Notes under the pieces: generated by a model
The model's database searches: none
The model's input: only the letters and a program-made list of their open reading frames with translations
Told to the model about the DNA's origin: nothing
Position numbers and translations under genes: made by a program
Part shown: positions 56,901 through 64,000 of the stretch, one piece after another
Numbering within the stretch: the first letter of the stretch is position 1
How the letters are laid out: every line of letters starts with the position of its first letter
Assembly: GCA_017533485.1 (NCBI GenBank)
Contig: JAFXIC010000057.1
Coordinates: 1-64,000, forward strand
From: Oscillospiraceae bacterium
GTDB lineage: Bacteria > Bacillota > Clostridia > Oscillospirales > Ruminococcaceae
DNA length: 64,000 nt
Reading direction: 5' to 3'

Positions 56901-59900
56901 CCGACTGCGGTGCAGAAAAGGAGAAGCTTTGGAGCGCAGTCGTTTCAAGATAGAGAGGGGTATCGTCTGACAGGCTTTCGGCGGAATGTTCGGTTACGGT
57001 GAGGAAGAAGTCAGCCGAAACGACTTGTCCGAACTGATCGGTCGCCTGACAGACATATTGTGTGTTGCCGACCATCCGGGTGCTCGGTACAAAAATCTGC
57101 TGATTTTCGCCTTCGAGCCGCGTCAGTGCGCCGTTTTCCACCAGATACCATTGGTAGGTGATACCGATTCCGGCAGCCAGTACGCAGAATTCCGGATAGC
57201 TGAATTGCAGTGCGGTACGGGCGGAAGCTGTTTTCCGGGCCCAGATAGGGCTTGTGATGAGGCGATTGGTATAGATTTCCGGAAGCTGCTGCGTCGGTGC
57301 GGCAAGAATCTGTACGGTGTCCGCAATGGCATGATCGGAAACCGGGATCGGCTGATTCGGAAGTACGACAATCTGACAGCCCGAAACGGCAGAATCCGAA
57401 AGTGATTGGACAGCCGGTAAGGAGAGCAGATGGAAGGATGCGGATTGGAAGGTATGCGGATGGATTTCCGTGACATTGGGAAGTGCAACCGCACCGCCGT
57501 AGGCTTCAGCGAAGCCGCGCGTGGGAACCGCTTTCAATGCGTCGAAGGATATCATAGACATTCCATCGCCCAGCGGACAGCCGGCGAATGCATCCGCGCC
57601 GATTTCAGTGATCTGATGGAAGGGGAGGTCTGTGACAAGATTGAATGCCGCAGCTTTTTTGAGCGCGAGCGCACGCGGTCCGAGAACGGTGACCGCTGGC
57701 GCAGAAAGATACCGGAGTGCGGAACAGTCTGCCAGCACATTTGCGGGAAGTGCTGTAATCTGCTCGGAAAGGAGAATGCTTTGCAGAGCGGTCATACCCG
57801 AAAAAGCAGCCTCACCGACCGATTGGAGCTTTCGCAGCGAAAGTTCGCCGCTCAGCGCACAGCAGTCAGAAAATGCACGGTTTCCGATTGCGGTAATTTC
57901 ATTCCATGGACAGTTGAGATCGGAAAGGAGGATGCAGCCTGCGAATGCGTCCGCGCCGATCGTGACTGCCATTGGGATTTCTGCGGATTCGAGGCTTTCA
58001 CATCCTGAAAAACAGGCGTCAGGTACTGCCAAAACCGCACAGAGCTGGATTTCCTCCAGTACGGTACAGCCTGAAAATGCACCGGTGCCGATGGACGATA
58101 TGGTTTCAGAAAGCTGAATCTCTTCGAGGGAATCACAATCTGTAAAAGCATAGCTGCCGATATTGACAACCGATTCACCGGAGACTGTCCGGAGATTGGC
58201 GCATTCTCTGAATGCATTGTCGTGGATTTCGGTAATGGAGGATGGGAGATTGAGGGTTACGAGATATGCGTTTTCCGCAAACGCGCCGTCACCGATTGCC
58301 GTGATGGGTGTCCCATCAGGGGCTTTCGATGGGATAACGGGTGCCGCAGCAATGCCGCGATACGTGGTAATCACACCGTTTTCTATCAGAAACGGATCGC
58401 TGACGTCCTGTCCGCAGATGGTGTATGCCGCTTCGGAAACCCGACTGGATTCATATCCTTCGTGTACTGCAATTGCACGTATCCACGTAGATTCACTGAC
58501 TGTAATCGCTTCGGTATAGGGCATTCCGTTTTCAGGGGAAGGAACTGAACCGTCCGTCGTATAATAGATTGCCGCTTCTTCGGTCGGACATTCCAGCTCT
58601 ACATGAATGGCGTTGCCGTAATTACCGCTTTTGAAAGAGAACGTCGGCGCGTGACAGATTCCGTCACACCAATTAAACGGGTTCATGGAAATAAAGCCCC
58701 ATCCGAATTCCTTATCGAAGCCTTTTTTTCCGATATCCGCGGCATTCGCCTGAATGAGCGCCTGGATTTTCGCAGGCGTGAGGGATTGGTCATAGGATTT
58801 CAGAAGCGCACAGCAGGCAGTGACATGAGGGGTTGCCATACTGGTGCCGTCCCAGGCTTCGAGCTCGTCATTCTCACCGAGGACAGTGCTGAGGATATCC
58901 ACACCGGGTGCTGCGACATCAATCATCGTGCCGTAGTTTGAGAATTCCGCGAGCTTGAACTCGCGGTCAACAGCTGCAACGGTAATACAGGTATCAATGC
59001 CGCCGGGGTAGTAGTATGCGGCGTCATCGCCGTTGTTGCCTGCCGCCGCGACACAGGTAAGACCGTGCTCGTCCGCAATGGACATGGCTTCGATTTCGAG
59101 GGGGCTGACGCCAAGACCGCCGAAGCTCATGCTGACGATATCGGCATTCTGTTCAATGGCGTACATCAGACCGAGATAGATCTGTTCATCCGTACCGCTG
59201 CCCTTTTTATCAAAGACCTTGACGGGGAGGATCTTGACGTTATCGGGGGTTAATTCACAGATCGTACCGGTACAGTGTGTGCCGTGGCCGTAGTCATCCG
59301 CCGCGGTATCATTACCGGAATTGGAATAATTGACTTCGTCATCCAGGATTCTGCCGGCGAACGAAGATTGTGCACGATTGATACCGGTATCGACAACAGC
59401 GACAATGATTTCGGGCAGGCGTTCGCTGCTGAGATACTGTTCGATAAAGGGATCGACGCCCATATGCGCGGCACCCCATGTATGATAGGTGCGGGCGGTG
59501 ACATCGGCTGTCTGGAAGGAATCGGACGCAGCTTCATCGGGCTGTTCGAGCTGGATGATACGGGAAGGCTGCACGAATTCGATGCTGGGATCGGACTGAT
59601 ATTTCCCGTAAGCGGCGTATGCCTCGGCAGTCGTTCTGTACTGGAGGATATAGAGATTGCGATAGCCGGAAACGACGGATTCCGCCCCGTAGGTATCAAT
59701 ATCCTGATATGCCTTTACGATGAGGCGGGCGGTCTGGAATTCGTTGGTTATCAGGATTTCGGTGTCGGATTCGGAATAGGTGTAGCCGGATTTTGCGGCA
59801 GCCTCCGAGAGTGGTTTTTTGGAATTACGGCGGAGCGATCGCGGCAGCAGCCCGCTCGTATCGAGCATCAGCGTATCATTTTCCACGACAATTTCACCGC

Positions 59901-60144
59901 AGGTGTCGCCCACAGGTACATCATCGCGGTAAAGTGTTTTGGTGGCTTTGTCGTAACGCAGCGTTTGATAATATTCATCCGTGTGATCCTGCCGGGTGAG
60001 CGCACGAACCTCTGCGGCAAAATCGTCGAGAGAGGTCTGTGCGGCGGCGCGCAGGGGAATCAGGGGCAGGATATTCTGGAAAGGCTGAAAGATCATCGCA
60101 GATACGAGGAATGCGCCGATCATTCGTTTAAAAGTTTTATGCAA
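53974..60144 (-). CDS. Giant secreted subtilisin-like protease with LRR modules and dockerin
   Basis: A 2056-residue exported S8 serine protease. A signal peptide (about 1-34) is followed by a propeptide-like region (about 35-235) and the catalytic domain (about 245-490) with the triad D252 in VVDTGIN, H287 in DYGHGTH and S435 in GTSMATPHV. Next is a chitobiase-type domain (about 500-570, YYTTDGSVPSPENG) and an LRR_5 array (about 580-950). A long tail of alternating PPC-like and MBG/Ig-like modules (repeated VDYQIRF, GVDYQLRYCN) ends in a C-terminal dockerin (about 1990-2056; DFNCDGTRSIAD and DGNGDGLLNLYD). The start is TTG with AGGAGGG upstream; the alternative ATG at residue 8 lacks a site. 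It probably acts in the cell-surface complex, trimming proteins on plant or microbial surfaces (inference). Confidence 0.87.
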   Translation of the reverse strand: MHKTFKRMIGAFLVSAMIFQPFQNILPLIPLRAAAQTSLDDFAAEVRALTRQDHTDEYYQTLRYDKATKTLYRDDVPVGDTCGEIVVENDTLMLDTSGLLPRSLRRNSKKPLSEAAAKSGYTYSESDTEILITNEFQTARLIVKAYQDIDTYGAESVVSGYRNLYILQYRTTAEAYAAYGKYQSDPSIEFVQPSRIIQLEQPDEAASDSFQTADVTARTYHTWGAAHMGVDPFIEQYLSSERLPEIIVAVVDTGINRAQSSFAGRILDDEVNYSNSGNDTAADDYGHGTHCTGTICELTPDNVKILPVKVFDKKGSGTDEQIYLGLMYAIEQNADIVSMSFGGLGVSPLEIEAMSIADEHGLTCVAAAGNNGDDAAYYYPGGIDTCITVAAVDREFKLAEFSNYGTMIDVAAPGVDILSTVLGENDELEAWDGTSMATPHVTACCALLKSYDQSLTPAKIQALIQANAADIGKKGFDKEFGWGFISMNPFNWCDGICHAPTFSFKSGNYGNAIHVELECPTEEAAIYYTTDGSVPSPENGMPYTEAITVSESTWIRAIAVHEGYESSRVSEAAYTICGQDVSDPFLIENGVITTYRGIAAAPVIPSKAPDGTPITAIGDGAFAENAYLVTLNLPSSITEIHDNAFRECANLRTVSGESVVNIGSYAFTDCDSLEEIQLSETISSIGTGAFSGCTVLEEIQLCAVLAVPDACFSGCESLESAEIPMAVTIGADAFAGCILLSDLNCPWNEITAIGNRAFSDCCALSGELSLRKLQSVGEAAFSGMTALQSILLSEQITALPANVLADCSALRYLSAPAVTVLGPRALALKKAAAFNLVTDLPFHQITEIGADAFAGCPLGDGMSMISFDALKAVPTRGFAEAYGGAVALPNVTEIHPHTFQSASFHLLSLPAVQSLSDSAVSGCQIVVLPNQPIPVSDHAIADTVQILAAPTQQLPEIYTNRLITSPIWARKTASARTALQFSYPEFCVLAAGIGITYQWYLVENGALTRLEGENQQIFVPSTRMVGNTQYVCQATDQFGQVVSADFFLTVTEHSAESLSDDTPLYLETTALQSFSFSAPQSVGYTLRAIGNSRLIGLITDSDNHMICELDTRTQQLSADLSEHEVYQIHVRQLLDGISQLTISDRDGTAVSLSDCQIEFRDTYHHRPDTPFTPELRITSPAGTVLAEQSDYQICTNLLEKLGVITVFGVGSYQGCISLPVKVYTVVLTDTPALVSLNSAKDEKTFAYTPEESGRYYYYATYTNLYQTEYEAYLRTGSAGAHKSYDTKAACKVYDGSENLIASNSFNPYTGSRFSAAVELLAGQTYYFVCSSRSAAEYNLMIAPEFRTIKNIKVHGNFSAFYDDTEPYTPKIKVMLNSEPLIEQQDYVLVHGMNDVPGMASISIIGIGKYAGIHTQEYKISYDGLNLSDNTITLDTPQTLDLMNNRIETFWFTADSGVEGKTKTSYTIESSHPNFLRCSIYKQHAAMDAYSLITTADGKTAFELENGTYCMIFYSAYPDTRLQPSVTIHRPYNLNQAVITAKDVVYTGDPVTPEITVTVDGTVLTQDVDYQIRFLDEHALFGTREFLIIPQNTYTAYDSCLGSFEIVVELPENPPLLTVGEHETDVTLTDRLAVYRICPDRDMRCLIVSTDVMDTVTRIFDADTNLINEVHGTGTQHLTFDAKANETYYLMIKFNGFDREGKLHFEFRDTFRLLEECETEIQPVVWTGEKTVPEIKFFDNGKQLTEGVDYQLRYCNDEVNIGTASANFIGLGDYYGSCMIHYDIIAPDLFGLEDFAAFPMLHQKKYSGEEETECDYLIYKYTSGLDTKLSLRIYDLFCRMTLQLYDASGNFLKSAEFKTNGEIPFDLKANETMYILMSATDINSSNQTFVMNITDISNRTFRNVTDPDSGVVYRTCPELSYAEVFSLDPEAKEAVLLPSITDCPVTFVPEAVFCHLPIPYTIYGYDGCDAEAYSEKYGFAYLNPDRKPSSDHIPGDFNCDGTRSIADAVLLNYLIGEAPMFPSDTVNWDGADGNGDGLLNLYDLHAFLESLSIRNPA

Positions 60145-60179
60145 AGGAATCCCTCCTGTATATTTTCGATTCTAAAAAC

Positions 60180-60208
60180 ATGATACCATATTTCCAAAAT
60201 CCTGTCAA
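60180..60208 (-). promoter_or_regulatory. Sigma-A promoter of the protease gene
   Basis: Minus strand TTGACA (60208-60203), a 17-bp spacer, TATCAT (60185-60180), about 36 bases before the TTG start. Confidence 0.75.
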
Positions 60209-60299
60209 TAAAACAGAAAGCGTTTCCTGAAATTTCATGCATTTCACACAATGTGCGGGAATCGGAGGGATGCTGTCGGGATTTTATGTGCCGGAGGGT

Positions 60300-60328
60300 T
60301 TGCAATTGTCCGCCGGATATGGTATAAT
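60300..60328 (+). promoter_or_regulatory. Sigma-A promoter of the GTPase-nuclease fusion gene
   Basis: TTGCAA (60300-60305), a 17-bp spacer, TATAAT (60323-60328), about 30 bases before the start. Confidence 0.8.
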
Positions 60329-60357
60329 AGGGGGAATTGAGACAAAGGAGGCGCGCA

Positions 60358-62919
60358 ATGCAGCATCTTACAATCGGATTGATGGCGCACGTAGACTGTG
60401 GAAAAACAACACTTGCTGAAGCGCTGCTTTTTCGTACAGGTGAAATTCGTCAGCTCGGACGCGTAGACCATGGAAATTCGTGGCTCGATACGAACACCAT
60501 CGAGCGCGGTCGGGGCATTACCATCTTTTCTCATCAGGCAAGCTTTCCGCTGAGTGCAGATAAAACAGCGGAGCTTCTGGATACACCGGGTCATGTGGAT
60601 TTTTCCGCGGAAATGGAGCGTACCTTGCAGGTGCTGGATTATGCGGTGCTGGTCATCAGCGGTACGGATGGCGTCCAGAGCCATACCAGAACGCTCTGGC
60701 GGCTGCTGACGCAGTATCGGATACCGGTATTTTTATTTGTGAATAAAATGGATATTTCGGAGCGCACGCCGACTGCCCTGATGCATGAATTGCAGGCAAA
60801 GCTTTCGCCGTCATGCGTGAATTTTTCTGCGGAACCGGATGCGGTTTATGAGAATGCGGCAACCTGTGAAGAAACGCTGATGAACAGCTATCTGGAACAC
60901 GGAGAGATCTCGGATGAACAGATGCAGACGGCGATTGCAAGACGGGAGATTTTTCCTTGCTGTTTCGGCTCGGCATTAAAGACAAAGGGAATCGGTTCTT
61001 TTCTGCGGGTGCTGGAGCGATATACGGCTGCGCCGAATTATCGGAAGGAATTCGGTGCGCGTGTTTTCAAGATTTCGACGGATGCCAAGGGCGGCAGACT
61101 GACCTATCTGAAAATACTGGGCGGAACGCTTCGGAACCGCGACGAACTGAGCTATGTATCAACCGATCAGACATCCTATCGGGAAAAGATAACGAGTATC
61201 CGCTTTTATTCGGGTGCAAAATACCGAGCGGCGGACGAAGCGGAGGCAGGAGAAATCTGTGCGGTGACGGGTCTGACCGCGGCATATGCCGGTCAGGGCT
61301 TGGGGTGTATTGCCGACGCGCCCGATGCAGTCTTAGAGCCGGTGATGCGGTATCGTGTGCTGCTGCCTGCGGAGATTGCGCCGTCCGATGCGCTGGGGCA
61401 TTTCCGTCAGCTGGAAAGCGAGGATCCCCAGCTTCATGTATTCTGGAACGCACAGCTCCGCCGGATTTATGTTCAGCTGATGGGTACGGTACAGCTTGAG
61501 GTGCTGACACAGGTCATATCGGAACGCTTCGGGTATTCCGTCACATTCGAAAGCGGTGTGGTGTCCTATAAGGAAACGATTGCGGCGGTATCCGAGGGCG
61601 TCGGACATTATGAACCGCTCCGGCATTATGCGGAAGTACATCTGCTGCTGGAGCCGCTGCCGCAGGGGAGCGGACTGCAATTCGAAACACGCTGCTCGGA
61701 GGATGTGCTGGACCGGAACTGGCAGCGTCTGATTCTGACGCACCTGGGCGAAAAACAGCATCTTGGCGTACTGACCGGCTCACCGATTACCGATATGAAG
61801 CTGGTGCTGATGAGCGGAAAAGCACATTTAAAGCATACCGAAGGCGGCGATTTTCGTCAGGCAACCTATCGTGCGATCCGGCATGGTCTTCGCAGTACGG
61901 AAAGTGTGCTGCTGGAGCCGTATTATGATTTTGAGCTGGAGATTCCGGCGGAATGTGTCGGACGGGCGATGACGGATATCCAGCAGCGCAGCGGAACATT
62001 CCAGCCGCCGGAACAATATGGTGAGGTGGCGGTATTGTGCGGAAGTGCACCGGTATCGGAGCTGAGTGATTATCATTCGGAGGTCATCAGTTATACCAAG
62101 GGCAAAGGCTCGCTGACCTTAACCGTCAGCGGCTACCGTCCCTGCCATAATGCGGAGGAAGCGATTGCACGAATCGGATATAACCCCGACAGTGATCTGG
62201 AAAATACCGCAGATTCCGTCTTCTGCTCGCATGGCGCAGGCTATAATGTGAGCTGGGATATGGTGCATAATTTCATGCACCTGCCGTCGGTACTCGTACA
62301 GCGCGTCACATTCGAGGAGGAACTGACTGCACCGCTCCGGCACGGCGGCGGCTGCACCGATGCAAGCGATGATGAACTGATGGAAATCTACGAGCGTACC
62401 TATGGAAAGATTCATGCGGAGCCGCGCAAGGCATTCCGCAGAAATCCCGTGGCAGAAGTGAAATATGAAAATATCCGGCTTCCGGAATATACGGGGCCGG
62501 AATACCTGCTGGTAGACGGATATAATATTATTTTTGCATGGGATGAGCTGAAAGCGCTGGCGAAGGACAATCTGGATTCTGCCCGAAACCGTCTGATGCA
62601 GATTCTCAGCAATTATCAGGGCTACCGCGGCTGCGAGGTCATTCTGGTGTTTGATGCCTATAAGGTAAAGGGGCATCATCGGGAGATTGAGCGCGAGGGG
62701 AATATCAGCATCGTATATACGAGAGAAGCGGAAACCGCTGACAGCTATATCGAACGTGTGTCACATGACCTTTCGAAGCATCATCGTGTGCGTGTCGCAA
62801 CCTCGGACGGGCTGGAGCAGCTGATTGTACTCGGAAATGGTGCGAGGCGTGTATCGGCAAGAGAATTCGCCCATGAAATCAAGCTTGCGGAAGAAGCGAT
62901 CCGGGAATATCTCTCATAA
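60358..62919 (+). CDS. TetM/EF-G-like ribosome-protection GTPase fused to a YacP/Rae1-type NYN nuclease
   Basis: An 853-residue fusion. Residues about 1-640 form a translational GTPase of the TetM/TetO group: AHVDCGKTT (10-18), RGRGITIF (switch I), DTPGH (75-79) and NKMD (129-132). The EF-G-like domains II, III, IV and V follow, with the TetM-type tail region CSHGAGYNVSWD. Residues about 714-853 form a NYN/PIN-like domain of the YacP family, with VDGYNIIFAW (D720), LVFDAYKVKG and AETADSYIERV plus the ATSDGLEQLIV motif. B. subtilis YacP is Rae1, a ribosome-dependent A-site mRNA endonuclease. The fusion therefore suggests a GTPase that loads a nuclease onto the ribosome. Start ATG 60358 has AAAGGAGG; the longer in-frame TTG at 60337 lacks a site. 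Whether it gives tetracycline resistance is unknown, and a housekeeping role is more likely. Confidence 0.88.
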   Translation: MQHLTIGLMAHVDCGKTTLAEALLFRTGEIRQLGRVDHGNSWLDTNTIERGRGITIFSHQASFPLSADKTAELLDTPGHVDFSAEMERTLQVLDYAVLVISGTDGVQSHTRTLWRLLTQYRIPVFLFVNKMDISERTPTALMHELQAKLSPSCVNFSAEPDAVYENAATCEETLMNSYLEHGEISDEQMQTAIARREIFPCCFGSALKTKGIGSFLRVLERYTAAPNYRKEFGARVFKISTDAKGGRLTYLKILGGTLRNRDELSYVSTDQTSYREKITSIRFYSGAKYRAADEAEAGEICAVTGLTAAYAGQGLGCIADAPDAVLEPVMRYRVLLPAEIAPSDALGHFRQLESEDPQLHVFWNAQLRRIYVQLMGTVQLEVLTQVISERFGYSVTFESGVVSYKETIAAVSEGVGHYEPLRHYAEVHLLLEPLPQGSGLQFETRCSEDVLDRNWQRLILTHLGEKQHLGVLTGSPITDMKLVLMSGKAHLKHTEGGDFRQATYRAIRHGLRSTESVLLEPYYDFELEIPAECVGRAMTDIQQRSGTFQPPEQYGEVAVLCGSAPVSELSDYHSEVISYTKGKGSLTLTVSGYRPCHNAEEAIARIGYNPDSDLENTADSVFCSHGAGYNVSWDMVHNFMHLPSVLVQRVTFEEELTAPLRHGGGCTDASDDELMEIYERTYGKIHAEPRKAFRRNPVAEVKYENIRLPEYTGPEYLLVDGYNIIFAWDELKALAKDNLDSARNRLMQILSNYQGYRGCEVILVFDAYKVKGHHREIEREGNISIVYTREAETADSYIERVSHDLSKHHRVRVATSDGLEQLIVLGNGARRVSAREFAHEIKLAEEAIREYLS

Positions 62920-62930
62920 TATCACACATC

Positions 62931-62974
62931 AAAAAATACCCATTTCACCAAGAAAACGGTGAAATGGGTATTTT
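62931..62974. terminator. Bidirectional terminator between the fusion gene and the 74-residue gene
   Basis: A perfect long stem (AAAATACCCATTTCACC/GGTGAAATGGGTATTTT, 8-base loop) between convergent genes. Confidence 0.9.
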
Positions 62975-62976
62975 GA

Positions 62977-63201
62977 TTATTTTCCGAATTTGCCGAAGAA
63001 TTCCTTTGCTTTATCGGCAATGTTCTCGGTTGCGATTTTCGCCTTTACGGTATCAACCACCTTGTCGAGCTGATCTTCGGGGATAATATTTCCGACGAGC
63101 GATTTGATGGTTTCAACGGGGTTCTTCTTGAACGCTTCCATTGTTTTGGGGTCCTTGGTGAGAGACGCGGTGATCTTCTCGATTTCTGCTTTGATATCCA
63201 T
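62977..63201 (-). CDS. Small helical protein of unknown function
   Basis: A 74-residue protein, MDIKAEIEKITASLTKDPKTM... It is lysine/glutamate-rich and predicted to be mostly helical, with no cysteine, signal peptide or membrane segment. The middle motif FKKNPVETIKSLVG is reminiscent of small conserved Clostridia proteins and loosely of Nif11/NHLP leader peptides, but no modification or export genes lie nearby, so a leader role is unsupported. It has a strong promoter (63258-63286), a GGAGG site and a terminator, which argues it is a real and well-expressed gene. Confidence 0.8.
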   Translation of the reverse strand: MDIKAEIEKITASLTKDPKTMEAFKKNPVETIKSLVGNIIPEDQLDKVVDTVKAKIATENIADKAKEFFGKFGK

Positions 63202-63257
63202 GATAAATAGCCTCCGTATATTTATATATTTTCCGGAACATGGATCCGGATACGTTT

Positions 63258-63286
63258 ATTATACCGCCAAACGGCAGGAAAGTCAA
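63258..63286 (-). promoter_or_regulatory. Sigma-A promoter of the 74-residue gene
   Basis: Minus strand TTGACT (63286-63281), a 17-bp spacer, TATAAT (63263-63258), about 57 bases before the ATG. Confidence 0.8.
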
Positions 63287-63315
63287 GCGGCAATTCCGGA
63301 TTTTCGGGACATTGT

Positions 63316-63349
63316 TTCGACAAATTTTTCGGATCGGTCATGCTATACT
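63316..63349 (+). promoter_or_regulatory. Candidate Spo0A-dependent spoIIG-type promoter
   Basis: A perfect 0A box (TTCGACA, 63316-63322) overlaps a -35-like region, and TATACT (63344-63349) follows after 22 bp. The B. subtilis spoIIG promoter has the same odd 21-22-bp spacing with 0A boxes at its -35, so the architecture appears conserved. Confidence 0.6.
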
Positions 63350-63367
63350 GATACATGGGTGATGCAA

Positions 63368-64000
63368 ATGGTAATTTATCTTGATGTGTTGCTGCTGTCA
63401 AACCTCTGGGTGAATTATCTGCTGCTTCGTGCAACCGCACAGTGGACGCATCGGAGGATGAAAACAAGGCGTGCGATTCTGGCGGCGATGCTGGGCGCAG
63501 GCTTTTCGCTGCTGATCTTTTTACCCCCGCAGCATCCGGTTATATGCTTAGCGATCCGATTTCTGACTGCGTTTTGTATGGTAACGGCAGCCTTCGGGAG
63601 GCTGAAAATTCCGGAGCTGTTTCGCCAGACAATCTGGTTTTGCATCCTGAGTTTTTTATTCTGCGGCGTGGTGTATGCGGTGAACAGCTACCTGATTCCG
63701 ATCGGGCTTCAGACAACAAATTCCGTCATGTACATGGATATTTCGCTGCTTGTGCTGTTATTTGCGGCATTCGCGGCAGCGCTGGCGGCGAGTTTTTCGG
63801 CACACAGAAGGGATCTTCCTGCGGTCGGAGAAATCCGTCTGCATCTTCGGATTGACGGGATGGATTTCTGTCTGGAGGCGTTGGCAGATACCGGAAACGG
63901 TCTGCGCGACGGATTTTCCGGAAGACCTGTGGTGGTATGCGCGGAGCAGGATCTTGCGCGTTGGATTTCACGCTTTGGAAATGCTGCGGACGCCGCCTCG
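63368..64000 (+). CDS. spoIIGA: Sigma-E processing peptidase SpoIIGA (3' partial)
   Basis: The membrane aspartic protease that activates pro-sigma-E in the mother cell during sporulation. The visible 211 residues start MVIYLDVLLLSNLWVNYLLL, with five hydrophobic helices in the first 150 residues. The cytosolic protease domain follows, with the catalytic motif ADTGNGLRD near residue 176. The gene runs off the window end. ATG 63368 is chosen; ATG 63362 in the same frame is also possible, and the ribosome binding site (GGGTGA) is weak. sigE would be expected just downstream. Confidence 0.9.
   Translation, partial: MVIYLDVLLLSNLWVNYLLLRATAQWTHRRMKTRRAILAAMLGAGFSLLIFLPPQHPVICLAIRFLTAFCMVTAAFGRLKIPELFRQTIWFCILSFLFCGVVYAVNSYLIPIGLQTTNSVMYMDISLLVLLFAAFAAALAASFSAHRRDLPAVGEIRLHLRIDGMDFCLEALADTGNGLRDGFSGRPVVVCAEQDLARWISRFGNAADAAS

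Noticed and set aside
10206..60144. A scaffoldin with cohesins in the window
   Set aside because: Only one weak cohesin-like sandwich is suspected (giant protein, about residues 105-215), without repeated cohesins, so no scaffoldin is claimed.
60358..62919. Reading the GTPase fusion as an acquired tetracycline-resistance gene
   Set aside because: No mobile element, leader peptide or resistance neighbour is present, and the NYN fusion points to a chromosomal housekeeping role. Resistance cannot be excluded from sequence.
62977..63201. Nif11/NHLP-type leader peptide for a modified peptide
   Set aside because: No double-glycine or similar cleavage site, no core peptide, and no modification or export genes nearby.

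Overview
The window looks like chromosome from a Gram-positive, endospore-lineage, plant-fibre-degrading gut bacterium close to Ruminococcus (Clostridia, Oscillospiraceae). This is inferred from the Firmicutes spc/alpha ribosomal order with a KOW RNA-binding protein between map and infA, a zinc-type S14, a spoIIGA gene, a class B sortase, polythreonine linkers and several secreted proteins with dockerin modules. Species cannot be fixed from sequence alone. Most promoters I can read are sigma-A type with exactly 17 bp between -35 and -10.

Layout. (1) 1-10100: end of the spc operon and the alpha operon (rplX partial, rplE, rpsN, rpsH, rplF, rplR, rpsE, rpmD, rplO, secY, adk, map, KOW protein, infA, rpmJ, rpsM, rpsK, rpsD, rpoA, rplQ), closed by a terminator. 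(2) 10200-27550: mixed region with a dockerin-bearing GH43 arabinanase-like enzyme, PPi-dependent phosphofructokinase, glutamate dehydrogenase, a SpoIID/LytB-domain protein with permuted motif order, sortase B, a CinA C-terminal-type amidase, thiI with nifS, a second (frameshifted) tandem-GH43 dockerin enzyme, and a GH25 muramidase. (3) 27600-36580: a xylo-oligosaccharide operon on the minus strand (DUF4380-like gene, GH3, xylA, ABC binding protein, two permeases) with a divergent AraC-family regulator. (4) 36700-50560: two giant exported proteins, a 2843-residue multidomain protein with dockerin-like modules at both ends, translationally coupled to a 1747-residue BspA-type LRR protein. (5) 50600-53900: lepA, a zinc-ribbon membrane protein and hemW. 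(6) 53970-60144: a 2056-residue subtilisin with LRR and dockerin modules. (7) 60300-64000: a TetM/EF-G-like GTPase fused to a YacP/Rae1-type NYN nuclease, a 74-residue helical protein, and spoIIGA running off the end.

How the genes work together: the dockerin enzymes would dock onto a scaffoldin encoded elsewhere and release arabinan/xylan oligomers. The xyl operon would import xylo-oligomers, cleave them inside the cell (GH3) and isomerise xylose (XylA). The ATPase of the importer and xylulokinase are not in this window. The dockerin protease and the giant LRR/FN3 proteins suggest a cell-surface complex that also handles protein or adhesion.

The most interesting candidate is the ribosome-protection GTPase fused to a Rae1-like A-site endonuclease. 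Next are the double-dockerin giant protein and its coupled LRR partner.
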